Shown: positions 1 to 8,075, counted from the stretch's first letter. The stretch: DNA of 14,036 bases from an uncultured Saprospiraceae bacterium (GCA_937969485.1 CALBVQ010000006.1:1-14036), one strand, 5' to 3'. Numbers and translations are program-made. Notes: a model not told the origin generated them from the letters alone.

Positions 1-451
1 CGGTGAGCATCAAAAGAGCTGGACGTTCCCATTATCGAAGCAGTTTCAGCTCGTAATAGATATCTTAATGCATATTTCGGGTTAAATCAAGTACAAGGCA
101 GAAAACGCAAGGATAGCCTTAGCTATCATGAGTATTTCTAACGTAGTAATTGCTTCTATAAACTTGAAAATATGCGAAATTCTAAACAGAATTGGTATAA
201 AACCAGCTATCCGCTCAACATGACCTTTTACGAATCCAATAAAAGAACGAGCTTCAATAACCCGTCAACCTTTTTTATCTCCGGTGACGAAACTTATTTT
301 ATAGAAGATTGTGGTGGTTGATTCTCTGATCTTACTTACAACTTATTGGGAGTAATTGCTGTAAAAATCACTTATACAGAATAATTAGAAGAAAACATGA
401 AAAAAGAGCAACACCAAATTTTAGCGTTACTCTTTCTGACTTATTATTTTA
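1..451. other. Intergenic stretch with short ORF scraps, no convincing gene
   Basis: No long reading frame exists here on either strand. Three scraps are visible on the plus strand. An open tail at 2-85 stops inside the first repeat. A 49-codon ORF at 172-321 begins MRNSKQNW, ends IEDCGG and starts inside the end of that repeat. A 27-codon ORF at 397-480 begins MKKEQHQILALLFLTYYF, which resembles the start of a signal peptide, and runs into the second repeat where it stops. These could be remains of genes broken by repeat insertion or chance frames; the sequence cannot decide. The region lies downstream of the minus-strand B12 operon. Confidence 0.4.
68..184. repeat. Dispersed palindromic repeat, copy 1
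   Basis: The left end reads ATGCATATTTCGGGTT (68-83), a 16-base word found again exactly at 585-600 and 10602-10617 and inverted with one mismatch at 452-467 and 10358-10373. About 40 bases after the word are also similar to those following the 10602 copy (AAAT, then a GGCA..AAA..GCA-like stretch). A perfect hairpin, GATAGC-CTTA-GCTATC, lies at 112-127. The right end contains ACTTGAAAATATGCGAAAT, a weak inverted match to the left end. It looks like a small non-autonomous or REP/MITE-like element; the exact right boundary is uncertain. Confidence 0.5.
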
Positions 452-600
452 AACCCGAATTATGCATTAGGTTTTCGTAATGAGAACTTAAACCCAAATT
501 ATGCCTTAGAAAATTTATTACCTCTTGAACTACCTGGGAAATATAGCCCTTCGCTATTTTTTACTCCATCACCAAAGCAATGCTATGCATATTTCGGGTT
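452..600. repeat. MITE-like element with 16-bp terminal inverted repeats, copy 2
   Basis: The left end AACCCGAATTATGCAT (452-467) and right end ATGCATATTTCGGGTT (585-600) are inverted repeats matching at 15 of 16 positions and bound a 149-base unit. A diverged extra copy of the end word (AACCCAAATTATGCCT) lies at 491-506. A small hairpin, ATAGC-CCTTC-GCTAT, lies at 543-557. Bases from about 508 to 588 align with about 10404-10478 in the intergenic region after the GH3 gene, so this is a dispersed family. It holds no ORF. It sits just past the stop codon of the DUF4465 gene and may form the 3' end of that transcript. No clear target-site duplication was found. Confidence 0.6.
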
Positions 601-614
601 CAATTAATTCTTTT

Positions 615-1559
615 TTACTTCTTGATCATTTTCTTGGTGACAGCTTTAGTTTCTGTTGTAATATTAACGTAATATGCCCCTGAAAAAAGGTGTTCGATAT
701 GTAGCTGTGCATTCCCGTAGACTCTTTCAGAATGCACAAGAGTTCCTTCGATGGAATAAATATCTACATTTGCAGACTGTTCAACCTCGATGTTTAAAAT
801 ATTATCCACAGGATTAGGAAAAATATTAGCATTAAGAAGTTCTTGTTCTTTCGTGTTTAGAAAAAACACATTCATATCATCTATAGCAAAATATGCTGGC
901 GTATTCATACCGAATGCTCCATTATCCGAAGAAGATAAACTTATGATAATCTCAGATACTCCACTTGTTATTTCGATATAAGTCCAGTCTTCTACAATAT
1001 AGTCTAAATTATTGTCCTCAAATCGATAATCAGCCAGATAAAAATTAATAGAATCCCCTGTAGGAATACCTTCATTAGCATATTTAATAGTCATAAGAAA
1101 AAAGTCAGGATCGTCTCCAGTCTCTCCACCAAACTTTTTCGCAAAAGTATCTCCATCCCTCATACTCAATGCTGCATATGTAGTGTTGTTAACATAAAAC
1201 CCGCCTATAGTTCCTCCTGGTGTCTTAATATAAGTCTCACCGAAACCAGCAAACCCTACAGCATAAGTCAATGATTCATTTGCTCCACTCCCTGAGATAA
1301 CACTATATTGATTAGTAAATCCAGCTGTTTCAGTATCAGTCATGGTAGAAATTGCAAAATCAGAAAATGACATGTACGTTGCATTATATGAGTTAGGTAA
1401 AAACACCTCATCTCCTTCATCTTCATTAAAAGTAAATCCAGGACCCTCAGCATTATTAACGAAGGTATCAACAGGTAAATTGAGCCCTTCGAATGAAGTT
1501 GCTTGACTGTGTGCTAGTCCGACTAAGCAACATAAAAGTAATGTGTAAAATGTCTTCAT
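615..1559 (-). CDS. T9SS-secreted DUF4465 protein, probable surface corrinoid-binding partner
   Basis: This 314-residue protein has a signal peptide (about 1-19, cleavage near AHS/QA). A DUF4465 domain spans about residues 60-230, recognised by GDDPDFFLMTI, SINFYLADYRF, a DWTYIEI strand and SSDNGAFGMNTPAYFAIDDM. A type A T9SS sorting domain spans about 245-314, starting at NIFPNPVDN and ending in a lysine-rich tail. The protein should be exported by the Sec system and then placed outside the cell or on its surface by type IX secretion. As I recall, DUF4465 is the domain of the Bacteroides B12-binding surface lipoprotein BtuH; here a T9SS tail would replace the lipid anchor. It starts 3 bases after the receptor gene and shares its riboswitch, so corrinoid capture for the receptor is a strong inference. 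Binding itself is not shown by the sequence. Confidence 0.88.
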   Translation of the reverse strand: MKTFYTLLLCCLVGLAHSQATSFEGLNLPVDTFVNNAEGPGFTFNEDEGDEVFLPNSYNATYMSFSDFAISTMTDTETAGFTNQYSVISGSGANESLTYAVGFAGFGETYIKTPGGTIGGFYVNNTTYAALSMRDGDTFAKKFGGETGDDPDFFLMTIKYANEGIPTGDSINFYLADYRFEDNNLDYIVEDWTYIEITSGVSEIIISLSSSDNGAFGMNTPAYFAIDDMNVFFLNTKEQELLNANIFPNPVDNILNIEVEQSANVDIYSIEGTLVHSERVYGNAQLHIEHLFSGAYYVNITTETKAVTKKMIKK

Positions 1560-1562
1560 AAA

Positions 1563-3383
1563 TTAATTTAATTTGTATGTAATATTTAATAAAAAATTCC
1601 TACCTGCCATGGGTCGAAATTCTATAATTCTATATGATTCATTCCAAATGTTATTCACTTGAAACTGAATATTAATTCTATGATTTTCAATTAAGTGCTT
1701 ATAGGTTAAATGAAGATCTCCAGTTATATAAGGCTCTAATTCAGCATTTATTCCATTAGAAGAACTAAAATATCTTGTAATAAATCTTCCTTCAAATTTT
1801 CCACGTACCAACGAAAAATTATTATTCAATTGATGAACTGGTGTATATAATAGTTGATCCCCTATTTCTTTCCGAGGAAACTCTTGCGCCTCTTGAAAGG
1901 TTGATAAATTCAAATTGTAATTAAACGAATTACTCAATTCTAACTGATTGTTTAATCTCACCTTTGAAGAAAATGAGTATTCAACTCCCCTACTCCAAAC
2001 TTTATTAATATTCCTAGGGCTAAAAAATGAACTGCCAGAAATTAACGTCCATATGATCCAGTTATCAACAGATCTAGTATAACCCGTCAGGCTTGTCACT
2101 AAATTAAATTTACCTTTCTTGTAACTAAACTCAGTATGAATTTCTCCACCCCATCCGTCTTCAGCCAATAAGTCACTATTTCCGCCAGGGGCCCAAAACA
2201 AATCATTTAGTGTAGGATTTCTATATACCCTATTAAGCTTTAAGGCTGTTTGAATCAAACCTCCCTTTTTGGAAATACTTATTTCAGGAATAAAAGGCAC
2301 TAAAGATGAATTAATAAATTCTTGACGTAATCGAATATCGAAATCTAGATATTTATTTCTGTGTGAAAAATTTGTGAAAGCTGCAATTCTATGTTGGGTT
2401 TCTTTCTGAGCGTAATTTCTACTCTGTCCTGTTAAATAACTTTCATCAAGACCAATTGTATAAGAAAAATTAGTTCGAATAACTTTATAAGTAACTCTAT
2501 TCGATAAGGTATGATTAATGTTTTCATTTATTAATTCTGTTTGAAAGAATTGATTGTTATTTATAAAATATCCTGCATTCCATTCAAAGAATCCACCATA
2601 AATATTTCTATTTAAATTTAAATTAAACCGATCATTAAAATCTTTTGTAGAATCATTTCCACTAGATTGACGAGTTGTATAAGGTATGTTTCTATTTGCT
2701 GAAGTATGCCAATAATTAAAACTTAAATCATTCTTCCCTATTGAAATCGCAGAATTATACATCGCATTAAATTGCGATCCACTTCCATTTTCAAGTGTAT
2801 ATACATCGCCATTAGATAATGTATACGGATAGTCATTTTGTATAGATTGGTATTGAACTTTAATACTCGAAACCAGCTTATTCCCGAAGCCCACTTGAGC
2901 CGAATTATTATAATTCCCAAAACTTCCCATAGAACTTGAAAGGCGTATTGATTTATTCGCTTCATTAGTCATATACAATCCACCTCCTATATTCCCACTA
3001 CCATATGTTGTAGACTCGCTTCCATAAACAAGTGCAGATTTTTCCATAAAACTGGAAGGAATAATAGAAAGGTCTAGTAAGCCAAGCATTGAATTATTGA
3101 TTGACAAATTGTTCCAGTAGATACCTGTTTGAGAAGAGCTACTTCCGCGAATACTTAAGGTTGCTAGACTTAATCCTCCATAATTTTTCACATAAACAGC
3201 TTCAGATTGCTGAATCGATTGCGCTAGATTATTAATCGGAGCATTGTCTTTAAGGAGAACTTTATGAGAAGAGCTGAACGTACTGGACTGTATATAGACA
3301 GTATCTATGTACAGCGAATCACTTTGGGCGTAAGCCCCCAAGAAGAATAGCCACAAGACTATGCAAATCATATACTTTTTCAT
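1563..3383 (-). CDS. btuB: TonB-dependent outer-membrane receptor, BtuB-like (cobalamin)
   Basis: A 606-residue outer-membrane receptor that would import corrinoids using TonB-ExbBD energy. A signal peptide covers about residues 1-19 (GAYAQ). A plug domain covers about 40-150, with the typical motifs LATLSIRGSSSSQTGIYWN and LVYGSESTTYGSGNIGGGL. The remaining residues form a beta-barrel rich in alternating hydrophobic and aromatic strands, ending in a receptor-type segment (QVNNIWNESYRI ... NFLLNITYKLN). It has no N-terminal carboxypeptidase-like extension, so its length is close to E. coli BtuB rather than to SusC. The substrate call rests on the cobalamin riboswitch directly upstream. The last residue is Asn rather than the usual aromatic. 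It is first in an operon with the DUF4465 gene. Other substrates, such as cobinamide, are possible. Confidence 0.9.
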   Translation of the reverse strand: MKKYMICIVLWLFFLGAYAQSDSLYIDTVYIQSSTFSSSHKVLLKDNAPINNLAQSIQQSEAVYVKNYGGLSLATLSIRGSSSSQTGIYWNNLSINNSMLGLLDLSIIPSSFMEKSALVYGSESTTYGSGNIGGGLYMTNEANKSIRLSSSMGSFGNYNNSAQVGFGNKLVSSIKVQYQSIQNDYPYTLSNGDVYTLENGSGSQFNAMYNSAISIGKNDLSFNYWHTSANRNIPYTTRQSSGNDSTKDFNDRFNLNLNRNIYGGFFEWNAGYFINNNQFFQTELINENINHTLSNRVTYKVIRTNFSYTIGLDESYLTGQSRNYAQKETQHRIAAFTNFSHRNKYLDFDIRLRQEFINSSLVPFIPEISISKKGGLIQTALKLNRVYRNPTLNDLFWAPGGNSDLLAEDGWGGEIHTEFSYKKGKFNLVTSLTGYTRSVDNWIIWTLISGSSFFSPRNINKVWSRGVEYSFSSKVRLNNQLELSNSFNYNLNLSTFQEAQEFPRKEIGDQLLYTPVHQLNNNFSLVRGKFEGRFITRYFSSSNGINAELEPYITGDLHLTYKHLIENHRINIQFQVNNIWNESYRIIEFRPMAGRNFLLNITYKLN

Positions 3384-3425
3384 TGTCTTCCCTTTTCACA
3401 CCGAAAGTGGACATCGCTCGTCAGG

Positions 3426-3579
3426 AGCACACAAAGCAGGTCTTCTGGCTTGTTTCTTTCATAATCCCTTCCCGCTAATGCAGTGGTAATGATCATAAAT
3501 TTCGCGAAACTTACAGCTACGGGGATAGCTCCGGACTTTAACCGGATTCCGATTCAATTTGTGAAATTGAATGTGTACT
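3426..3579 (-). promoter_or_regulatory. Cobalamin riboswitch controlling the btuB-DUF4465 operon
   Basis: Read on the minus strand, the B12 box AGCCAGAAGACCTGC is complementary to 3436-3450. The aptamer core GGAATCCGGTTAAAGTCCGG, then GCTATCCCCGTAGCTGTAAG, covers about 3552-3509. The CCACTG ... GCGGGAAGGG segment (about 3486-3466), typical of the conserved core, lies between. Closing stem P1 can form between AGTACACA (3579-3572) and TGTGTGCT (3433-3426), 8 pairs with one G-U. A perfect hairpin of ATTCAATTT and AAATTGAAT around a 3-base loop (3572-3552) occupies the P3 position. Immediately downstream, GCTC-CTGAC-GAGC can form a hairpin that shares bases with the 3' side of P1, a plausible switching element. 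Cobalamin binding would lower expression of the receptor operon. Confidence 0.92.
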
Positions 3580-3590
3580 TTTATGCACAA

Positions 3591-3598
3591 CAAAGGTA
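3591..3598 (-). promoter_or_regulatory. Bacteroidota -7 promoter box for the riboswitch transcript
   Basis: The minus strand reads TACCTTTG, a full match to the Bacteroidota -7 consensus TAnnTTTG, about 12 bases before the aptamer begins. That would start the RNA just ahead of stem P1. No good TTTG box is present at the expected spacing of about 19 bases; a TTG lies at 15. The same bases on the plus strand (AAAGGTAG, 3592-3599) sit just before the divergent gene's ATG at 3604 and could act as a weak ribosome binding site. Confidence 0.6.
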
Positions 3599-3603
3599 GC
3601 AAA

Positions 3604-4257
3604 ATGAACCATACAATTTCTCTTATAGGCATTATTACACTCTTTCTTTTGTGGAGCGCTGTGGGCTTATCTATCTATAAAAGTCAGAATAAGGAGGAGA
3701 AGATTGGCGGACCTATAAGTATTCCGAAGAGCATTTGGCTAACATATGCACTTTACATTTATAGTGTATTGCCTGTTGGTTTTCTTGTTTTCTATTTTCC
3801 TGAACAGCCATGGAGAAATTTACTATTTATCATAATAGGCATTTTTGGTTTCCGTTTCGTTATCCAATATTACATGATGTATGTGTCGAAAAATTGGAGA
3901 ACTAAACACGGTGTTGCTTTTAATGTTTCTACTGCTTGTTTACTGATTTTTTACTTAGTGTACGTTTCTTTTGTAAGTGATTTTTCTTTTGGGTTAAACC
4001 CAAAAGCGGCAACTGCTTGGTTTTATTTCGTTTATGGTTGCATAATGGCTACGACTTTGCTTACTGATAGTTTTTACGCTGTAGAGTTCAATAAATTAGT
4101 AGGCGAGCGGACGATGGGAGACAAGGCTATATGGTTTGCATCCAACGAACCAAAATTCGATAGAATCAATACAATTACAAGAAGAAATAATTTTCTTTTT
4201 ATCTTAGCCCTTGTTCTTATTTCGTGCCTATACATTAGCAACTATGATCAGTTTTAA
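3604..4257 (+). CDS. Hypothetical six-helix integral membrane protein
   Basis: A 217-residue inner-membrane protein with six hydrophobic segments at about 4-25, 43-65, 71-92, 105-125, 137-157 and 195-212. A conserved-looking cytosolic or periplasmic stretch (GERTMGDKAIWFASNEPKF, 168-185) lies before the last helix. I do not recognise the family. There are no cysteine or histidine pairs suggesting metal or heme. ATG codons at 3571 and 3583 are in frame upstream, but they lie inside the divergent riboswitch/promoter region and would add a polar leader, so ATG 3604, just before the first helix and preceded by AAAGGTAG, is preferred. It is first in the five-gene operon and overlaps the next gene by 14 bases, which suggests it partners the RnfD-like membrane protein. 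Confidence 0.82.
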   Translation: MNHTISLIGIITLFLLWSAVGLSIYKSQNKEEKIGGPISIPKSIWLTYALYIYSVLPVGFLVFYFPEQPWRNLLFIIIGIFGFRFVIQYYMMYVSKNWRTKHGVAFNVSTACLLIFYLVYVSFVSDFSFGLNPKAATAWFYFVYGCIMATTLLTDSFYAVEFNKLVGERTMGDKAIWFASNEPKFDRINTITRRNNFLFILALVLISCLYISNYDQF

Positions 4258-7018
4258 CCCCAATAAATGGAAGGGTTCATATGCCCTTCCTTCTGCTAAA
4301 GATGTACGATGGCGTGCATTCGGATTGTTATTTTTCTACCTTTTGCTTGGTATCTTCTTCTTGGGTTTTGACAGGAAGCCGGTCCAGATATTCGTGCTGA
4401 TTGCAGCCGGTGCTGCATTTGACGTGATCCTGAACGGGATATTCAAGCAACGAAAGGTTTTTCCATTGTCAGCAATGATTTCTTGCTGTTCTCTTGCTAT
4501 AATCTTGAACTGGAGCTATGCATTTCATAACCTGTGGATTCCCGTTTTCATCTGCATCATTTCGAAGTATCTTATAACATTGAACGGGAAGCATTATTTC
4601 AATCCGTCTTTGTTTGCAATTGTGATCTGCATCCTATTTACAGATGATTTAATTACGCTAGCTCCCAGTTATCAGTGGTATGGTAGTGCCGCTACGGCTT
4701 CCATGATGATATGGTTTATTATAACAGGTGCGCTCGTATTGTTTGTTTTTAAGATTAATAGAAATTGGCTAATTGGTAGTTTCTTACTAGTGTTTACACT
4801 GCAATCTATATATCGGGCACAGATCATGGAACATATTATTCCATGGGAAACACTATGGATGAGTTCATTGTCCTCGCCAGCTTTCTATCTATTCACCTTC
4901 TATATGATTACCGACCCAGGAACCAGCCCCAAAGGCAAATGGGCGCAGATATTTACCGGTAGTGCGATAGGAATTTTGGATCTCATTTATCATTTAAAAT
5001 TAAGTTATTATACCTTCTTTTTTGCAGGTGTTACCGTTGCTGCTGTCCGTTATATTTACTTCATTTTTCTAGAGTTGAAAGCGAATGGAGTCCCTAGTAT
5101 GCTGCGAAGTGGTGTTAGTTTTATTCCCCGGTATGCGATAGCCTTTTTGCTTTTTATTCCATTTATTTATGCGTTTAAAGCACCGCAATTTTTAGGAGAG
5201 GGTGCCATCCTAGATTTATTTTCCTTGACTAAAGTAGATGAATCACAATCCGGTCTTTCATATGAGAAAAGCACCATATTGGAAGAGGTGGACGAACGTG
5301 TGGCGCATGTTGCAAAGTGGGTGATCTCAGTAGGAGATGCAGCTGCCGTTGCAGATGTTGACCTCGACGGTTTTCAAGATGTGTTTTTAACTCAAACATT
5401 AAAGTCCACCGATTGGCGAGGGAAACTTCATCTAAATAAAGGTGATTTTAGATTTGAAAAAGTTGTAATAGAGCCTCTCGAAAAGTATCTTAACTCTCCA
5501 AAAGAATATGGTGTTCTAGGATTTGCTCTATTCTTGGATTACGATAACGATGGTGATAAAGACCTTTTCACGGGTTTTGGTTTTGGACAATCTAGGATCT
5601 TTGAGAATAAGATCATTCCCTCAGGTAATTTAAGTTTTGAGGAAGCTGATATTCCTGCACTGAATGGGCACACGATTTGTCTGTCAGCAAATGCATTTGA
5701 TTACAATAAAGATGGAAAACTAGATTTATTACTTGGGAATACCCTACTAAGAAATCTACCTGATTATGAAGATCCTACCCCTTTGAATTTATTTGATTTG
5801 CCGCAGCCTCAGTATGAGGGAGATCGACGTATGTTTCACTTCATGCACGAGAGTTGGCACAACGCAAATAACGGCGGAAAGAATCAGTTATTCGTAAATA
5901 CTGGAGATGAGATGGTGTTTACAGAAATCCCTTCTGCCGAATCTAAGCTAGTTGAAACAAGATGGACTCTATCAATAGGGACATCGGATTTCAACGATGA
6001 CGGATATACCGATATATATGTTTCCAATGACTTTGGGCCAGACAATGTCTATCTAAATAGAGAAGGTAAGAGTTTTGAAAAAATCGAAGGACGCTTTTAC
6101 GGGGATATAGGATTGGATACCTATAAAGGAATGAATGCTAGTGTGGGAGATCTCGATAATAACGGAAAAGAAGATGTTTATGTAAGTAATGTACATCATG
6201 CAATGCAAGCAGAGGGAAGTTTGCTATGGATGAATCAGTCGGAAGACGAAAAGCTTATAATGAAAGAGTCTGCGACAAAATTAAACGCTTTAAATACGAA
6301 AAGATTTGGCTGGGGAGCCAGCTTTGTGGACCTCAATCTAGATGGGTGGAAGGATATTGTTCAAGCTAATGGAATGGTGGGAGATAGTTGGGATAAAATT
6401 TATGATGAACGTATGGATTTTTGGTACTATCAAGCACAGATTGCGCGGACCGGTCCTGAAATTCACAGTTATGCTGATAAGTGGGCGGATATCCGAGGAA
6501 TGTGTATATACGAAAATGAGAAAGATGGATTAATGCTTAATCATCAAGGGAATTATTTCAAAGACTATGGCGATATTTTAAAATTTGATCACGAAGCCAA
6601 TACACGAGGAATTGTTGCAGCAGATTTTGATAATGATGGAGACGAAGACCTTTTGATTACTAACCAATTTGGTGCACCATTTTTATACAAGAACGAGGTT
6701 CAGGGTAAAAATTGGTTAGGTTTCGAAGTTGTAGGAAACGGAGAAAATACAACGAAAGATGCCGTTGGAACCCAAGTCATATTGCACTACGAAGAAGATG
6801 GTGTAGCAAAGCAGCAATACCAGGAACAAAAACTAGCCAACGGTTTCATGGCAATGGAAGACACGAGAATTATCTTTGGGCTAGGACCCAAAGTAAAAAA
6901 AATAAGTAAAGCCAAACTTCAAGTAAAATGGTTCAATGGAAATGAAGAGTGGATTGATTTACCGGAATTAAATACTTATTATTCTGTAGTTCAAAAATCA
7001 AACAATGAGCAAGGGTAA
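4244..7018 (+). CDS. RnfD/NqrB-like membrane domain fused to VCBS repeats and ASPIC/UnbV domain
   Basis: A 924-residue fusion. Residues about 25-315 form roughly ten membrane helices resembling RnfD/NqrB, the membrane subunits of Rnf and Na+-NQR electron transport complexes. Diagnostic points are GKHYFNPSLFAIV (115-127), a SAAT at 148-151 where the family carries its FMN-threonine motif, and YMITDPGTSP (220-229). Residues about 360-815 hold seven VCBS/FG-GAP repeats with calcium-type DxDxDG loops near 371, 432, 486, 582, 636, 696 and 794. Residues about 820-918 match an ASPIC/UnbV domain (NWLGFEVVG, DAVGTQV, FGLG, VKWFNG), as in CRTAC1-like proteins. After the last helix (about 295-313) the propeller is probably periplasmic. 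ATG 4244 is preferred over the in-frame TTG at 4211, which lies deep in the preceding gene. It overlaps both neighbours by 14 bases. Function is unknown; membrane redox coupling is inference. Confidence 0.88.
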   Translation: MISFNPNKWKGSYALPSAKDVRWRAFGLLFFYLLLGIFFLGFDRKPVQIFVLIAAGAAFDVILNGIFKQRKVFPLSAMISCCSLAIILNWSYAFHNLWIPVFICIISKYLITLNGKHYFNPSLFAIVICILFTDDLITLAPSYQWYGSAATASMMIWFIITGALVLFVFKINRNWLIGSFLLVFTLQSIYRAQIMEHIIPWETLWMSSLSSPAFYLFTFYMITDPGTSPKGKWAQIFTGSAIGILDLIYHLKLSYYTFFFAGVTVAAVRYIYFIFLELKANGVPSMLRSGVSFIPRYAIAFLLFIPFIYAFKAPQFLGEGAILDLFSLTKVDESQSGLSYEKSTILEEVDERVAHVAKWVISVGDAAAVADVDLDGFQDVFLTQTLKSTDWRGKLHLNKGDFRFEKVVIEPLEKYLNSPKEYGVLGFALFLDYDNDGDKDLFTGFGFGQSRIFENKIIPSGNLSFEEADIPALNGHTICLSANAFDYNKDGKLDLLLGNTLLRNLPDYEDPTPLNLFDLPQPQYEGDRRMFHFMHESWHNANNGGKNQLFVNTGDEMVFTEIPSAESKLVETRWTLSIGTSDFNDDGYTDIYVSNDFGPDNVYLNREGKSFEKIEGRFYGDIGLDTYKGMNASVGDLDNNGKEDVYVSNVHHAMQAEGSLLWMNQSEDEKLIMKESATKLNALNTKRFGWGASFVDLNLDGWKDIVQANGMVGDSWDKIYDERMDFWYYQAQIARTGPEIHSYADKWADIRGMCIYENEKDGLMLNHQGNYFKDYGDILKFDHEANTRGIVAADFDNDGDEDLLITNQFGAPFLYKNEVQGKNWLGFEVVGNGENTTKDAVGTQVILHYEEDGVAKQQYQEQKLANGFMAMEDTRIIFGLGPKVKKISKAKLQVKWFNGNEEWIDLPELNTYYSVVQKSNNEQG

Positions 7019-8075
7019 TTTTAGAACGAAAATGTATACGGAGAGTGGTGACCTAGTTAATTATTGGTACGCGATAGGAGAGCTAAAAGAGTTTAAAAAA
7101 AATAAGCCTCAACAACGAGTTGTATTTGGAATTCCTATTGCTGTGTGGTTGAATGAAGATGGTAAGTATTCTGCAATTTTGGATCGGTGTAATCACAGAA
7201 ATGCACCTCTTAGTGAGGGTCAGATTGTAGATAAATGTATCGTATGTCCATATCACGGATGGGTTTATGACGAGACAGGTCAATGCACTTCTATCCCTAG
7301 TGAAGGGCCTCATGTAGAACGAATCCCCAACAAGAAGGTAGAGTCATTTCCCGTCGAAGCAAAGTATGGCCTATTGTGGGTGTGGATGGGAGAAGAGAAG
7401 ACTCCTTCACGGGAAATATTTCCTATGCCGGTTATGGATGAACACGGATGGCACTATTATTATATGAAGACGGAATTCACTAATAATGTGACCGACTTGG
7501 TTGAAAATTTCATGGATGTGCCACATACTGTTTTCGTGCATAAAGGTTGGTTCAGAGATAGAAAACAAGTGCGTGTAGAAGCGAAAGTTGAACGGACTAA
7601 GGACAGTGTTTTGGTAAGTTACGATCAACCAAATGATAGCATAGGGTTTTCAAGTTACATGATAAATCCTAAGAAGCTGCCCATGAAACACACCGATAAT
7701 TTTTACATGCCAAATAATACACGTGTTGATTATATATTCGGAGAAAATGAAAGGGGATTTATTATTTCAAGTACATGTACTCCAAGGGGGGAATTTGACA
7801 CAATGGTATATACCTTAATTTCCTATAAGTTCGGCTGGATGACACCGCTAGCAAAAGTTGGACTTAATTGGTACACGAGAAAAGTAATTAATCAAGATGT
7901 GTGGATAATGGATATTCACGGAAAGAATGTTCAGCAATTTGGTGAAACGGAATACCGGTCAACACAATGCGATGCAATGCATATTTATATTGAATCTTTA
8001 AGAGAGCACGCCGCTGAGCCAGAACATAAAAATAAACCAAAACCAATAATTAAGGACATAGAATTTTGGATATGA
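7005..8075 (+). CDS. Rieske [2Fe-2S] non-heme iron oxygenase, alpha subunit type
   Basis: A 356-residue soluble oxygenase. The Rieske cluster ligands are C62, H64, C81 and H84 (C-N-H then C-P-Y-H, 16 residues between H64 and C81). The mononuclear iron site is in ENFMDVPHTVFVH: D171 as the likely bridge to the Rieske centre, H174 and H179 as ligands, and D298 (NQDVWIMD) as the probable third ligand. It therefore appears catalytically complete for O2-dependent hydroxylation, demethylation or desaturation. Substrate cannot be read from the sequence. No ferredoxin or reductase gene is in the operon, so electrons must come from elsewhere or from the RnfD-like neighbour. ATG 7005 overlaps the previous gene by 14 bases; ATG 7032 (MYTESGD) is an alternative start that still keeps the domain. 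Confidence 0.93.
   Translation: MSKGNFRTKMYTESGDLVNYWYAIGELKEFKKNKPQQRVVFGIPIAVWLNEDGKYSAILDRCNHRNAPLSEGQIVDKCIVCPYHGWVYDETGQCTSIPSEGPHVERIPNKKVESFPVEAKYGLLWVWMGEEKTPSREIFPMPVMDEHGWHYYYMKTEFTNNVTDLVENFMDVPHTVFVHKGWFRDRKQVRVEAKVERTKDSVLVSYDQPNDSIGFSSYMINPKKLPMKHTDNFYMPNNTRVDYIFGENERGFIISSTCTPRGEFDTMVYTLISYKFGWMTPLAKVGLNWYTRKVINQDVWIMDIHGKNVQQFGETEYRSTQCDAMHIYIESLREHAAEPEHKNKPKPIIKDIEFWI

Noticed and set aside
543..557. ATAGC-CCTTC-GCTAT hairpin as terminator of the B12 operon
   Set aside because: It is a five-pair stem without a T-tract on the minus strand and is part of the dispersed repeat, so it is not listed as a terminator.
3571..3603. Upstream ATG codons (3571, 3583) as starts of the membrane protein
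   Set aside because: They fall in the divergent riboswitch and promoter region and add a short polar leader before a normal membrane-protein N-terminus at ATG 3604.
4211..4243. TTG start giving an extra 11 residues on the RnfD-VCBS protein
   Set aside because: It is a rare start codon deep inside the preceding gene; ATG 4244 gives the same 14-base overlap seen at the next junction.
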